DNA of 64,000 bases from Pantoea agglomerans NBRC 102470 (lineage in GTDB: Bacteria > Pseudomonadota > Gammaproteobacteria > Enterobacterales > Enterobacteriaceae), in the NCBI RefSeq assembly GCF_001598475.1, contig NZ_BCZA01000006.1:310001-374000 (forward strand). The letters run 5' to 3'. How positions within the stretch are numbered: the stretch's first letter is position 1; each line of letters begins with the position of its first letter. This document shows positions 1-7,840 of the stretch, in pieces. The position numbers were made by a program, and so were the translations under genes. The notes beneath the pieces are model-generated. The model ran no database searches. It saw only the letters and a program-made list of their open reading frames with translations, and was not told where the DNA came from.

Positions 1-521
1 TAGTCAGAACAGGCTTTAACATCGCGGGGAGAAGGAAGTAGAAGTTTTGGCAGTCTGACCTGGTCGTAAAGCTTTTTATGGCGCTTTCGATTCTGCGGGG
101 CAGTACGGAGAATATATTTCAGCATCTCCAGGTTCATATGCTCTCTGCCCATCCCCAGACCGCCAATACGCGGCGTGGATGAGTAACATCTGCGAATGTA
201 CCGCAGCAGTGCCACTGTCACTTTTACATCCAGCAGAATTAAGCCTGTGGCACGCGCGAATCGTTCTTCAATGCATTTGGTGTAATTACCCTCCATCACC
301 CATCTTTCCTGACTCACCGCCTCAGCATGCAAACGAAGAAATTCTGCCGGTGCTCTGGGCACCCATTGACTGTCCGGAATATGGTGAAGCTGATCCAGAT
401 GAACTGCTGGTAGATCTGTTTTGCGAGCAATGGCCTCAGCTAAGGTCGATTTTCCGCTGTTCGATGGACCCATAATACAAATGCGTGGCCCAAGCGCGTC
501 TAATGGAAGTGCACTATTCAC
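1..521 (-). CDS. P-loop ATPase, adenylate-kinase-like (partial, cut by left edge)
   Basis: A minus-strand frame starting with GTG at 521 stays open for 173 codons to the left edge, so the C-terminus is missing. An AGAGGAA ribosome site lies 5 bases upstream of the GTG. The first 30 residues carry a Walker A loop (GPSNSGKST, about residues 18-26), followed by an HLDQLHH segment and a WVMEGNY segment. This layout is typical of the small adenylate-kinase-like/FlaR P-loop proteins of roughly 180 residues that bind ATP and probably phosphorylate a small substrate. The substrate is unknown. The plus-strand frame over the same bases is a shadow. Confidence 0.75.
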   Translation of the reverse strand, partial: MNSALPLDALGPRICIMGPSNSGKSTLAEAIARKTDLPAVHLDQLHHIPDSQWVPRAPAEFLRLHAEAVSQERWVMEGNYTKCIEERFARATGLILLDVKVTVALLRYIRRCYSSTPRIGGLGMGREHMNLEMLKYILRTAPQNRKRHKKLYDQVRLPKLLLPSPRDVKACSD

Positions 522-622
522 AACGTTTCCTCTGAATTAACCCTGTCTGAAAATGGATAAATGCGTACTGCTCTGAAACTTTCCTGTGCACCCCGCAAAG
601 TCTTAAACGCTGCCGGGAGCCG

Positions 623-1684
623 TTGGCTGGTCAGCCTGGGGATTCTGAACCTTTTCTGGATCAAAGTCAGGCCGCAGCGGCGATGATAGCCAGACTTGCC
701 CTGAGACGTCTTAACCCAGGCAGCAATAAGATTTCGGTAAAGATTGGTTACATTTTGCCGATAAATTGTTCAACCAATCAAACCGTAGAGGGCATTATGG
801 GGTTAATCAATGGCGTGACAACAGAGGTGGCAAGAGGATATTTAGCCACGCTCACCGTAACAAACAGATCTGAGAACACGACTAAAGAAACTATTACCGG
901 AAAAGAATTACCTGCCAGTGTGGTGGTGATCTCGCCCGAGGCAAGAGCGCGCCTGGTGCAGGCTATCGCTGAGCCCATTACGGCAGAGCAGCAGGCCAAA
1001 AATTCAGAGGAACTGGCAAAGACAAAGTCATCCGGTCAGGGACCGTCCGTTAACCTCGGATATGCGTTATTCAACGATCCCTACACCAGCTGGGACGCCA
1101 GAACATTTACTCCGCTTCTGAGTATGACGGCTGCCAATACGCAGACCGCTATGGATGAGTTTGCCGCTGCACTCCATGAGGTGCTGGCTGAAGGCCAGGT
1201 GGGCCGTAATCAGTACGATAATTCGGATACCTCGGAAGCCATGGCGCTGACCCTGACGCAGTCTAAGCTCCATAAACTGATTGAAAAATATGTCTCCGGC
1301 GATAACCAGAAGCAGGCGAATGACATTGCTGATGAGATGATAAGCGTCAAAGTCGCCATTCGTGAACGTCAGACGTTGCTGGGAGCACAGGATACGCTGG
1401 CGTTAGCCATACGTCATGGAACACGCGACATGCAGGAGAGCGCACGTGACTATCTAAGCCAGGTTAAGAGCGCAACCGCACGGCCACAGGTGGAGCTGGC
1501 CGGGATGATGGAAGCCATGAAGTCGGGCCGTGATATGGACTCTGTCTTCAGCACCTTTGCCGATTTGATTCGTGCCACGCCGAATCCTGACAACAAAGCA
1601 CAGCCCTCGATTGATGGCGCACTCAGTCAACTGGAGGTTTATCGCCAGCAGTGGCAGGCGTTCACTGAAAAATACGCTTCTTAA
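623..1684 (+). CDS. Uncharacterised protein, about 353 aa
   Basis: I do not recognise this protein. The first third is beta-rich and polar (threonine/asparagine runs such as TLTVTNRSENTTKET). The rest looks alpha-helical, with many alanine, glutamine and glutamate residues, and ends in a hydrophilic helix. No signal peptide or membrane segment is visible. The start is uncertain: TTG at 623 has GGGAG three bases upstream, an in-frame ATG lies at 683, and the frame is open back to 551 without an ATG. The first coding stretch is more AT-rich than neighbouring genes, which may point to acquisition. It stands alone between a divergent ATPase and the OYE gene, so context says little. Confidence 0.6.
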   Translation: MAGQPGDSEPFLDQSQAAAAMIARLALRRLNPGSNKISVKIGYILPINCSTNQTVEGIMGLINGVTTEVARGYLATLTVTNRSENTTKETITGKELPASVVVISPEARARLVQAIAEPITAEQQAKNSEELAKTKSSGQGPSVNLGYALFNDPYTSWDARTFTPLLSMTAANTQTAMDEFAAALHEVLAEGQVGRNQYDNSDTSEAMALTLTQSKLHKLIEKYVSGDNQKQANDIADEMISVKVAIRERQTLLGAQDTLALAIRHGTRDMQESARDYLSQVKSATARPQVELAGMMEAMKSGRDMDSVFSTFADLIRATPNPDNKAQPSIDGALSQLEVYRQQWQAFTEKYAS

Positions 1685-1692
1685 TGTTCTTA

Positions 1693-1758
1693 TGATCCTG
1701 CAGGCAGCACCTCCGTCCCGGCGAAGCAATTTGCCTGAAAGCGGCGTCTGCAGGATCA
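1693..1758. repeat. Inverted repeat, 11-bp arms, after the unknown gene
   Basis: TGATCCTGCAG at 1693-1703 is the exact reverse complement of CTGCAGGATCA at 1748-1758, with a 44-base loop. It starts 8 bases after the preceding stop codon. There is no T-run, so it is not a classical intrinsic terminator. It could still be a 3'-end stabilising stem. Confidence 0.5.
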
Positions 1759-1884
1759 CCTCCTGACTTTACGCAGTCAGGCGCTGCGCTGAGAGACTGT
1801 TAATCCCACGCGCTGTCAGCACTCCACCCTGATAGTGACCCTCTGCCAGAAACCACCGATACCGCCCTGGACAAAAAGCACAGA

Positions 1885-1919
1885 TTACACATTTACAAAT
1901 TTAAATGTGTAAATATAAT
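1885..1919 (+). promoter_or_regulatory. Promoter and palindromic operator of the OYE-arsR operon
   Basis: TTACACATTTA (1885-1895) and TAAATGTGTAA (1902-1912) form a perfect 11-bp inverted repeat around a 6-base centre. They overlap a sigma-70-like promoter: -35 TTTACA at 1892-1897, -10 TATAAT at 1914-1919, spacer 16. An operator lying across the -35 box fits repression by the ArsR-type protein encoded as the second gene of the operon. That link is inferred from position. Confidence 0.7.
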
Positions 1920-1952
1920 GTCGCCTCTTCACACATCAGAGGATTTTTTGTC

Positions 1953-3071
1953 ATGCCGTCACTTTTTACCCCCTTGAGTCTGGGCGACCTTCAGCTTCGT
2001 AACCGCATTGTACTGCCGCCACTGACGCGCTGCCGCAGTGAACAACCGGGCAACATTCCCGGCGAGATGATGGTGGAGTACTACCGCCAGCGTTCCAGCG
2101 CGGGGCTGATGATCACCGAAGGCACCCAGATTGAGCCTCGCGGGCAGGGCTATGCATGGACGCCGGGGATCCACAGCGAAGCGCAGATCGCCGGCTGGAA
2201 AAAGGTTACAGAGGCAGTACATCAGCAAGGGGCCACGATTTTCTGCCAGCTCTGGCATGTTGGCCGCGTGTCGCATAATGAACTGCAGCCGGGCAAGCAG
2301 GCACCCGTTGCCCCTTCAGCCATCGCAGCCGATAACGTCCGGGTATTTATTGAAACCGGGCCTGGCGCCGGCATATTGACCGCACCCAGCGAGCCACGCG
2401 CACTGACTACATCGGAAGTTAAAGAGATCGTAGAGCTTTACCGACGCGCGGCGGAGAATGCCAAAGCTGCCGGTTTCGACGGTGTGGAACTGCATTCCGC
2501 CAACGGTTATCTGATTAACCAGTTTATTTCTGAGCACACCAACTTCCGTACGGATGAATATGGCGGATCTGCTGAGAATCGTCTGCGCTTCCTGCGAGAA
2601 GTCGTTGAGGCGGTCAGCTCGGTATTTGGCAGCCACCGCGTTGGCGTCAGATTTGCGCCTCTGTTTACCAGTACCGACGAAGAGCGCGTCTATCTCGGTC
2701 TGGTTGAAAGTGATCCACACGCGACCTACATCCGCGCAGCAGCACTGCTGAACGAGCTGGAAGTTGGCTATCTCTCCATTGCTGAAGCCGACTGGGACAA
2801 CAGCCCGGAGATGCCAGAGAGCTTCCGTGTCGCGCTGCGGGAAACATTCCGCTCTCCGATCATCTATTCGGGTCGCTACACGGCTGAAAAAGCGCAGCAT
2901 GTGCTGGAAAAAGGCTGGGGCGATCTGTTTGGTTTTGGCCGCTCATTTATCGCTAATCCCGATCTGCCCGCGCGGATTAAATCAGGATATCCGCTGAATG
3001 AGGTCGATCACGCCTCCCTGTATGGCGGCAGTGAGAAAGGCTATACTGACTATCCATTTTACCCATCCTGA
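1953..3071 (+). CDS. Old Yellow Enzyme family alkene reductase (NemA-like)
   Basis: FMN-dependent oxidoreductase of the OYE/NemA family, 372 aa. These enzymes use NAD(P)H to reduce activated C=C bonds, N-ethylmaleimide and nitro compounds in the cytosol. It carries the N-terminal FTPLSLGDLQLRNR signature, LWHVGR at 100-105, the substrate-binding pair His181/Asn184 in HSANGYLINQF, and the downstream DEYGG motif. I chose ATG 1953 because AGAGGA precedes it by 9 bases. A longer in-frame start at 1905 would begin inside the operator. It is followed 16 bases later by an ArsR-type regulator gene, giving a two-gene electrophile-response operon. Confidence 0.93.
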   Translation: MPSLFTPLSLGDLQLRNRIVLPPLTRCRSEQPGNIPGEMMVEYYRQRSSAGLMITEGTQIEPRGQGYAWTPGIHSEAQIAGWKKVTEAVHQQGATIFCQLWHVGRVSHNELQPGKQAPVAPSAIAADNVRVFIETGPGAGILTAPSEPRALTTSEVKEIVELYRRAAENAKAAGFDGVELHSANGYLINQFISEHTNFRTDEYGGSAENRLRFLREVVEAVSSVFGSHRVGVRFAPLFTSTDEERVYLGLVESDPHATYIRAAALLNELEVGYLSIAEADWDNSPEMPESFRVALRETFRSPIIYSGRYTAEKAQHVLEKGWGDLFGFGRSFIANPDLPARIKSGYPLNEVDHASLYGGSEKGYTDYPFYPS

Positions 3072-3087
3072 TATTCTGTGAGGCGGC

Positions 3088-3402
3088 ATGTCCCCCGAAA
3101 ATGCCCTGAAGTTACTGTCCAACCCGACCAGAGTGGCAGTGCTGAAGTGGCTTAAAAATCCTGACGAAGCGTTTGCGGGCTATACCCAGCTCTATCCCTT
3201 CGATCAGTATGGCGTCTGTGCCAGCCTCATACAGGACAAGGCGGGCTTATCACAGCCCGCCACCTCGTTATGCCTGAAAGCACTTCACAATGCGGGGCTG
3301 GTTGAAGCCAGCAAAGTCGGGAAATGGACTTACTATCGCCGTGCCGAACCGCGCATTCGTGAAATAACCGATGCGGTAACCCAATCGCTGCAGGCGCTTT
3401 AA
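3088..3402 (+). CDS. ArsR/SmtB-type transcriptional regulator
   Basis: A 104-aa winged-helix protein. It begins with the usual ArsR helix (ALKLLSNPTRVAVLKWL), has the recognition region LSQPATSLCLKALHNAGLV at about 55-73, and a wing ending in KWTYYRR. There is no CVC metal-binding motif. Single cysteines near residues 44 and 63 could sense electrophiles instead. It sits just downstream of the OYE gene and probably represses the shared promoter by binding the palindrome at 1885-1912. The sensing mechanism is inferred. Confidence 0.85.
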   Translation: MSPENALKLLSNPTRVAVLKWLKNPDEAFAGYTQLYPFDQYGVCASLIQDKAGLSQPATSLCLKALHNAGLVEASKVGKWTYYRRAEPRIREITDAVTQSLQAL

Positions 3403-3487
3403 AAGCGACGGCGTACAGGGTAATGTAGATGTCAGCGCCATCCTTCTGATGGTGATTTCACCGAACACATTAACTCAGGGTCAGAAA

Positions 3488-3574
3488 ATGTTTATGTCAG
3501 TTCAGTCTTTCACAACCGTCATCACCACCACCGCCTCTGGCGGCGGCGTGAGCGACTCTGTGACTGGCACCTGA
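3488..3574 (+). CDS. Candidate leader peptide rich in threonine (28 aa)
   Basis: ATG at 3488 follows an AGGG sequence by 8 bases and encodes a 28-residue peptide ending with TGA at 3572-3574. Seven residues are Thr, including runs TT and TTT, followed by a GGG run. Its codons lie inside a set of mutually exclusive RNA stems that ends in a terminator-like hairpin at 3590-3613, just before the hydrolase gene. This is the layout of amino-acid attenuators such as thrL, but the sequence is not thrL itself. Translation is unproven. Confidence 0.45.
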   Translation: MFMSVQSFTTVITTTASGGGVSDSVTGT

Positions 3575-3628
3575 CACAACAGATTCTCACTCCCCGCCGA
3601 ACCGGACGGGGAGCTGTTCTCCGTTCTT
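3531..3628 (+). promoter_or_regulatory. Candidate transcription attenuator
   Basis: Three alternative pairings are visible. CCGCC 3531-3535 pairs with GGCGG 3539-3543 (1:2 stem, on and next to the Thr codons). CGGCGG 3541-3546 pairs with CCGCCG 3594-3599 (2:3 antiterminator). CTCCCCGCCG 3590-3599 pairs with CGG plus CGGGGAG 3603-3613 with one bulged A (3:4 terminator), followed by the T-rich stretch 3614-3628. The T-run is broken, so termination could be weak. Confidence 0.45.
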
Positions 3629-3649
3629 AAAACTGAATGGAGACAGGTC

Positions 3650-4195
3650 ATGGTTACATCTGAAAGTGCACTTTTAATTATCGACATGCAGCAGGGCCTT
3701 TTTAATGGTCCGGAGGCTCCCTTCGCCGCAAATTCGATCTTGTCGAACATCTCACTTCTCATTACTAAAGCCCGGGCTTCTGCCGTCCCCCTCTTTTTCG
3801 CACGCCATATCGGCCCGGATGATTCCCCTTTTAACGAGCAAAGCCCGCTGACGCGCCTGATCCCGGAATTGCAGGTTAACCCGCAGAGTGATGTCGTCTT
3901 CACCAAAAGATATCCCAGCTGTTTCAGGGATACTGGCCTGCAGCTTCAGCTGAGGCAAAAGGGCATTAAGCAACTGGTGATTGCGGGGATGAAAACGGAG
4001 TTCTGTATTGATACTACCTGTCGGGCAGCCCCGGAGCTGGGTTTTAACGTCGTACTGATTTCCGATGCGCACACCACCGTCGATAATCCCCACCTCTCTG
4101 CGGAGAAGATTATTGCGCATCACAACCAGACGCTGGCGGGCCCCTTTTTGACGCTGGCAACCGCAACTGACTGGCATTTCGGTTCTGCCGGTTAA
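3650..4195 (+). CDS. Isochorismatase-family cysteine hydrolase
   Basis: A 181-aa cytosolic alpha/beta hydrolase of the isochorismatase/nicotinamidase superfamily. The catalytic triad is visible: Asp12 in LLIIDMQQG, Lys86 in FTKRYPS, and Cys119 in MKTEFCIDTTCRAA. Members hydrolyse isochorismate, nicotinamide, N-carbamoyl compounds or related amides. The substrate cannot be read from sequence. The ATG follows GGAGACAGG closely. The gene is a single unit behind a possible Thr-codon attenuator, which would hint at a link to amino-acid supply. Confidence 0.88.
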   Translation: MVTSESALLIIDMQQGLFNGPEAPFAANSILSNISLLITKARASAVPLFFARHIGPDDSPFNEQSPLTRLIPELQVNPQSDVVFTKRYPSCFRDTGLQLQLRQKGIKQLVIAGMKTEFCIDTTCRAAPELGFNVVLISDAHTTVDNPHLSAEKIIAHHNQTLAGPFLTLATATDWHFGSAG

Positions 4196-4229
4196 GTCCG
4201 ATTTTCTGACCCGGTTCCATGCAGTCTGC

Positions 4230-4258
4230 TTGACGAAGCTGTCTGCTTAACTTACAAC
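4230..4258 (+). promoter_or_regulatory. Promoter of the thi operon
   Basis: TTGACG (4230-4235) and TACAAC (4253-4258) are separated by exactly 17 bases. Transcription would start about where riboswitch stem P1 begins (4262), as expected for a riboswitch leader. Confidence 0.6.
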
Positions 4259-4261
4259 TAA

Positions 4262-4368
4262 ACCCGTCAGGGGAGTCTCGCCAGAGAGACTGAGAGGCTA
4301 ATAGCGCACCGCGCGGCTTAGCGACCCTTAGAACCTGACCCAGTTGATACTGGCGTAGGAAGACGGGT
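4262..4368 (+). ncRNA. TPP riboswitch (THI element)
   Basis: Stem P1 is formed by ACCCGTC (4262-4268) and GACGGGT (4362-4368). Inside are the conserved THI-box blocks: GGGGAGTC, the CTGAGAGG pyrimidine-sensing loop, ACCCTTAGAACCTGA and GGCGTAGGAA. It binds thiamine pyrophosphate and shuts off the downstream thiOSGF genes. About 140 bases of leader separate it from thiO. A second ACGGGT at 4431-4436 could compete for the 5' strand of P1. Confidence 0.95.
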
Positions 4369-4509
4369 ATCTCATCAGATACTTGCCGCAGGGGCGCATT
4401 CGCAACGTTCCTGCCTTTTCCCTCTGTATCACGGGTCTTCGTTAACGGATAACGAGGCCAAATTGAAAAATCTCATCCTGAATCTTTCTTTTCCTGTCCG
4501 GTGGACACC

Positions 4510-5448
4510 ATGAGCCGCTGGTCGGTGCTCGGCAGCGGCGTTGCCGGGCTTTGTGTCGCCACGCTGCTGCTGGAGCGGGGAGAAACGGTCGAAGTTATTA
4601 CCCAGCCTGACTGCCGTGCGGCCTCGCACTGGGCGGGCGGCATGCTCGCGCCCTGGTGTGAAGCAGAAAGCGCACCGCCACAGGTGATCGAATGGGGCCA
4701 GCACGCGGCCAGCTGGTGGGCGAAACGCGTTGATGGCGTGGAACAGCAGGGCACGCTGGTGGTTGCTCCGCCGCGTGACAGCCGTGAACTGACGCGCTTC
4801 GCCAGCATGACGCAGCAGCATCAGTGGGTCTCTCCCGGTGACATCGAACCCGCGCTGGAAAACCGCTTTGCCCGCGGCCTGTTTTTCGCCGCAGAGGCGC
4901 ATCTCGATCCGCGCCGCGCCTTGCAGCAACTGCGCGACAAACTGCAACAGGCTGGCGTCCCCTTTCACAGTGGAAAACCCGGCGGCAAAATCATCGACTG
5001 CCGTGGCATCCACGCCACCGATCGGCAGCCCGCCCTGCGCGCCGTGCGGGGCGAAATGGTGATCCTGCACACATCCGACGTACAACTCTCCCGTCCTGTC
5101 CGGCTGCTGCACCCGCGCTTTCCCTGCTATCTGGTGCCGCGTGCCGGGGGCCACTTCATGCTGGGAGCCACCATGGTGGAAAGCCACGACAGCAGCCCGA
5201 TCAGCTCCCGGGCGATGATGGAATTGCTCAGCGCCGCTTACAGCCTGCATCCGGCGCTTGCCGAAGCGCGGATCGTGGAGAGCGGCACCGGTCTGCGTCC
5301 TGCTTACCGGCAGAACCTGCCGGAAGTCCGCTACGAAAATGGCCGTTTCTCACTTAACGGCCTGTACCGCCACGGCTTTTTGCTGGCCCCGATCATGGCT
5401 GAAAAACTTATGCTGCAACTGACTCAGGAGATAACTCATGCGCGTTGA
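4510..5448 (+). CDS. thiO: Glycine oxidase ThiO
   Basis: FAD-dependent glycine oxidase, 312 aa, making the iminoacetate (dehydroglycine) needed for the thiazole ring of thiamine. It replaces the ThiH tyrosine lyase used by E. coli. The FAD-binding motif GSGVAGLCVA is at the N-terminus, with GLRPAYRQNLPEV and a C-terminal HGFLLAP segment typical of D-amino-acid-oxidase-like folds. ATG 4510 is preceded by GGTGGA. A GTG at 4501 is in frame but has no ribosome site. It overlaps thiS by 11 bases and is first in the TPP-regulated operon. Confidence 0.93.
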   Translation: MSRWSVLGSGVAGLCVATLLLERGETVEVITQPDCRAASHWAGGMLAPWCEAESAPPQVIEWGQHAASWWAKRVDGVEQQGTLVVAPPRDSRELTRFASMTQQHQWVSPGDIEPALENRFARGLFFAAEAHLDPRRALQQLRDKLQQAGVPFHSGKPGGKIIDCRGIHATDRQPALRAVRGEMVILHTSDVQLSRPVRLLHPRFPCYLVPRAGGHFMLGATMVESHDSSPISSRAMMELLSAAYSLHPALAEARIVESGTGLRPAYRQNLPEVRYENGRFSLNGLYRHGFLLAPIMAEKLMLQLTQEITHAR

Positions 5449-5635
5449 ACTGAATGGACGCACGATTGAAACCGGCGCAACGACGCTGGCGGAGCTTATG
5501 GCGGAGCAGCAGATCGATCCGCGGACCGTCGCCACCGCGCTGAACGGGGAGTTTGTACCGCGTAGCCGCTATGCCAGCCAGCAACTTGAGGCGGGCAACC
5601 AGCTCGAAATCCTGTCACCGATGCAGGGAGGTTAA
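5438..5635 (+). CDS. thiS: Sulfur carrier protein ThiS
   Basis: A 65-aa ubiquitin-fold sulfur carrier ending in the required Gly-Gly. ThiF adenylates this terminus, which then carries the thiocarboxylate sulfur to ThiG. Length and the ILSPMQGG tail match the family. It overlaps the end of thiO and is followed 2 bases later by thiG, so translation is probably coupled. Confidence 0.95.
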   Translation: MRVELNGRTIETGATTLAELMAEQQIDPRTVATALNGEFVPRSRYASQQLEAGNQLEILSPMQGG

Positions 5636-5637
5636 CC

Positions 5638-6396
5638 ATGTTCTATCAATTTACTCCGCAATCCCGATTTCTGCTCGGCACGGCCGGTTATCCGTCACCG
5701 GACATTCTGCATCAGGCGATCAACGCGTCAGGCGCGGAGATTATTACCGTCAGCCTGCGGCGGGAAGGCAGTGAAGGCGGCGCTTTCCGCACGCTGCTGC
5801 AACAGCTCAACAAACGTATTCTGCCGAATACGGCAGGCTGCCACACGGTGAAAGAGGCGGTGACGACGGCGCAGATGGCGCGTGAACTGTTCGACACACC
5901 GTGGATCAAGCTGGAGGTGATTGGCCATGCCGACACGCTGCAGCCCGATCCTTTTGCCCTGGTTGAGGCCGCACGGATTCTCTGCGCTGACGGGTTCCAG
6001 GTGTTTCCCTACACTACGGAAGATCTGATTGTCGGCGAAAAATTGCTGGAAGCGGGCTGTGAAGTGCTGATGCCCTGGGGCGCGGCGATCGGCTCCGGCC
6101 AGGGGCTGCGTAATATCGAGGGGCTGCGCGCTATGCGTGCGTGGTTTAAAGATGTGCCGTTGATTATTGATGCGGGCATTGGCGCACCTGGCCAGGCGGC
6201 TCAGGCGATGGAGATGGGTTTTGATGGCGTGCTGCTCAACACGGCGGTGGCAAAAGCGCGCGATCCGGTGCGCATGGCCGGTGCCTTTGCTGCTGCGATC
6301 CACGGCGGACACGAAGCGTTTCAGGCGGGATTGATGGAGCAGCGCGACATGGCGTCTGCCTCTACGCCTATTTTTGGTCTGGCACAATTCAGTTAA
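5638..6396 (+). CDS. thiG: Thiazole synthase ThiG
   Basis: TIM-barrel enzyme, 252 aa, that assembles the thiazole phosphate from deoxyxylulose 5-phosphate, dehydroglycine and ThiS thiocarboxylate. The Schiff-base lysine is Lys91 in WIKLEVIG. The phosphate-binding loops [12 protein letters not shown] and [10 protein letters not shown] are intact. Its ribosome site (GGGAGG) lies inside the end of thiS. Third gene of the thiOSGF operon. Confidence 0.96.
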   Translation: MFYQFTPQSRFLLGTAGYPSPDILHQAINASGAEIITVSLRREGSEGGAFRTLLQQLNKRILPNTAGCHTVKEAVTTAQMARELFDTPWIKLEVIGHADTLQPDPFALVEAARILCADGFQVFPYTTEDLIVGEKLLEAGCEVLMPWGAAIGSGQGLRNIEGLRAMRAWFKDVPLIIDAGIGAPGQAAQAMEMGFDGVLLNTAVAKARDPVRMAGAFAAAIHGGHEAFQAGLMEQRDMASASTPIFGLAQFS

Positions 6397-6405
6397 GGAG
6401 CAGCG

Positions 6406-7374
6406 ATGGAGCGTTATCAGCGACAGACGATGTTGCCAGAGATTGGTGAAGCGGGGCAGCAGCGGCTGAGCAGGGCAAAGGTGCTGGTGGTGGGGGCGGG
6501 CGGGCTTAGTGCGACGCTGCTGCCGTTACTGGCAGGCGCGGGTGTGGGATTTATCCGTCTTTACGATGGCGATCGGGTTGAACTGCACAACCTCCACCGG
6601 CAGACGCTGTTTGGCGTCGACGATGTGGGCCAGCAGAAAGTATTTTGCGCTCAGCGTGCGCTGGCGCAGCGCAATCCTGACTGCCACGTTGAGGCGCATC
6701 CACACGCGCTAAGCGCCAGTCAACTGCCGCAGGCGCTGGAGGGAATCGATCTGGTGGTGGATGCGGCGGATAACTTCGCTATTACTTATCAGCTCTCCGA
6801 TGTCTGTTATCCGGCAGGCCTGCCGCTGATCTGCGCCTCGGTGCTGGGACGCAAAGGCTATGTTGGCGGATTCTGTGGCGGTGCGCCTGGCTATCGCGCG
6901 CTGTTCCCGCAGCTGCCCACGGCCTCGGGTAACTGCAATACGGCAGGCGTAATGGGACCGGCGGTAGCGACGCTGGGCGCAATGCAGGCACAGATGGCGC
7001 TGAGCGTATTGTTAAAACTAGCGCCATCGCCGCTCGGCTGCATGATCCACTGTGACTTTGTTGACTGGCATATCAGGCAGTTTCGTTTTGATGACGCACC
7101 TGAACCTGACGCGCCCGGCACGCCCTTTATCGATCGGGCCATGCTGATGGAGGATGATTGCATAGTGGAGTTGCGCAGCCTGGAAGAGGCACCGGTCAGT
7201 GTGGCCGAGCGGGTGGTGCGAATTCTGCCGCAGCAGATAGCGGCCTGGCAACCGCCGGTCAATCAGCGTGTGGTACTGGTGTGTGCCAGTGGCATGCGCG
7301 CAGCCCAGGCGGCTGAGAACCTTGCCGCGCGGGGGATTGCGCGGCTTGCGCTGGTGGCGGCAAACACGCTGTAG
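6406..7374 (+). CDS. thiF: ThiS adenylyltransferase ThiF with rhodanese-like C-terminal tail
   Basis: E1-like enzyme, 322 aa, that adenylates ThiS. The nucleotide-binding loop GAGGLS, the DGDRVELHNLHRQ motif (54-66) and the active-site-type Cys177 in GNCNTAGV are present. It is about 70 residues longer than E. coli ThiF. The extra C-terminal part (about 265-322) contains VLVCASGMRAAQAAENL with Cys293, resembling the rhodanese sulfur-acceptor loop. The Cys-x-x-Cys pairs that bind zinc in E. coli ThiF are absent. It starts behind a strong AAGGAG site, 9 bases after thiG. The tail may supply persulfide sulfur directly, which is inference. Confidence 0.93.
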   Translation: MERYQRQTMLPEIGEAGQQRLSRAKVLVVGAGGLSATLLPLLAGAGVGFIRLYDGDRVELHNLHRQTLFGVDDVGQQKVFCAQRALAQRNPDCHVEAHPHALSASQLPQALEGIDLVVDAADNFAITYQLSDVCYPAGLPLICASVLGRKGYVGGFCGGAPGYRALFPQLPTASGNCNTAGVMGPAVATLGAMQAQMALSVLLKLAPSPLGCMIHCDFVDWHIRQFRFDDAPEPDAPGTPFIDRAMLMEDDCIVELRSLEEAPVSVAERVVRILPQQIAAWQPPVNQRVVLVCASGMRAAQAAENLAARGIARLALVAANTL

Positions 7375-7383
7375 CGTGCCGGT

Positions 7384-7797
7384 TTAGACCACCTCGACCA
7401 GCTGGAACGTCTCGAAGATCAGCTCCATTTCGCTGTGAAAATAGCCTTCACGCTCGAAGTAGCGCTGATGTTCCTGACGCCAGTGGTCGAGGCTCAGATC
7501 GCCTTCACCCTCCAGCATCGCCATCTCTGGCGTGACGCGATCAAAGCGCGTCAGGAACAAGCCGGTGGTGCGGATCACGCAGACGGGCTGCTGTTCGCCG
7601 TTGAGAACAATGCTGTAACCGCCCGGTTGAGGCAATGCTTCCTGATCCTGCCAGCTCCGCAACGACCCGCAGGTGGCCACTTTCTTACCGGCAATAATCA
7701 GCGTTGCGAGCTCGCTGGCTAATTCCGGGGAGTCACCAAATGCATCTGTGAAGGCACCCGGATATTTGTCCTGCAGTTGTTGCAGCGTCATCGTCAT
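7384..7797 (-). CDS. ASCH domain protein
   Basis: A 137-aa protein with the ASCH (PUA-like) fold. The family loop GxKxxT appears as AGKKVAT near residue 38, followed by a small beta-barrel and an acidic C-terminus (HSEMELIFETFQLVEVV). ASCH proteins bind RNA or hydrolyse modified cytidines (YqfB type). The exact role here is unknown. ATG 7797 has GAGGA 7 bases upstream. It is convergent with thiF. Confidence 0.82.
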   Translation of the reverse strand: MTMTLQQLQDKYPGAFTDAFGDSPELASELATLIIAGKKVATCGSLRSWQDQEALPQPGGYSIVLNGEQQPVCVIRTTGLFLTRFDRVTPEMAMLEGEGDLSLDHWRQEHQRYFEREGYFHSEMELIFETFQLVEVV

Positions 7798-7840
7798 CAG
7801 CAAATCCTCAATGAATTAGGCGTGCGGGCCCGGCGTAACG

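Noticed and set aside
179-475. 98-aa plus-strand frame at the left edge
   Set aside because: Shadow of the minus-strand P-loop ATPase.
700-712. AGACGTCT, a MetJ-box-like octamer
   Set aside because: Single copy inside a coding region; MetJ needs tandem boxes in a promoter.
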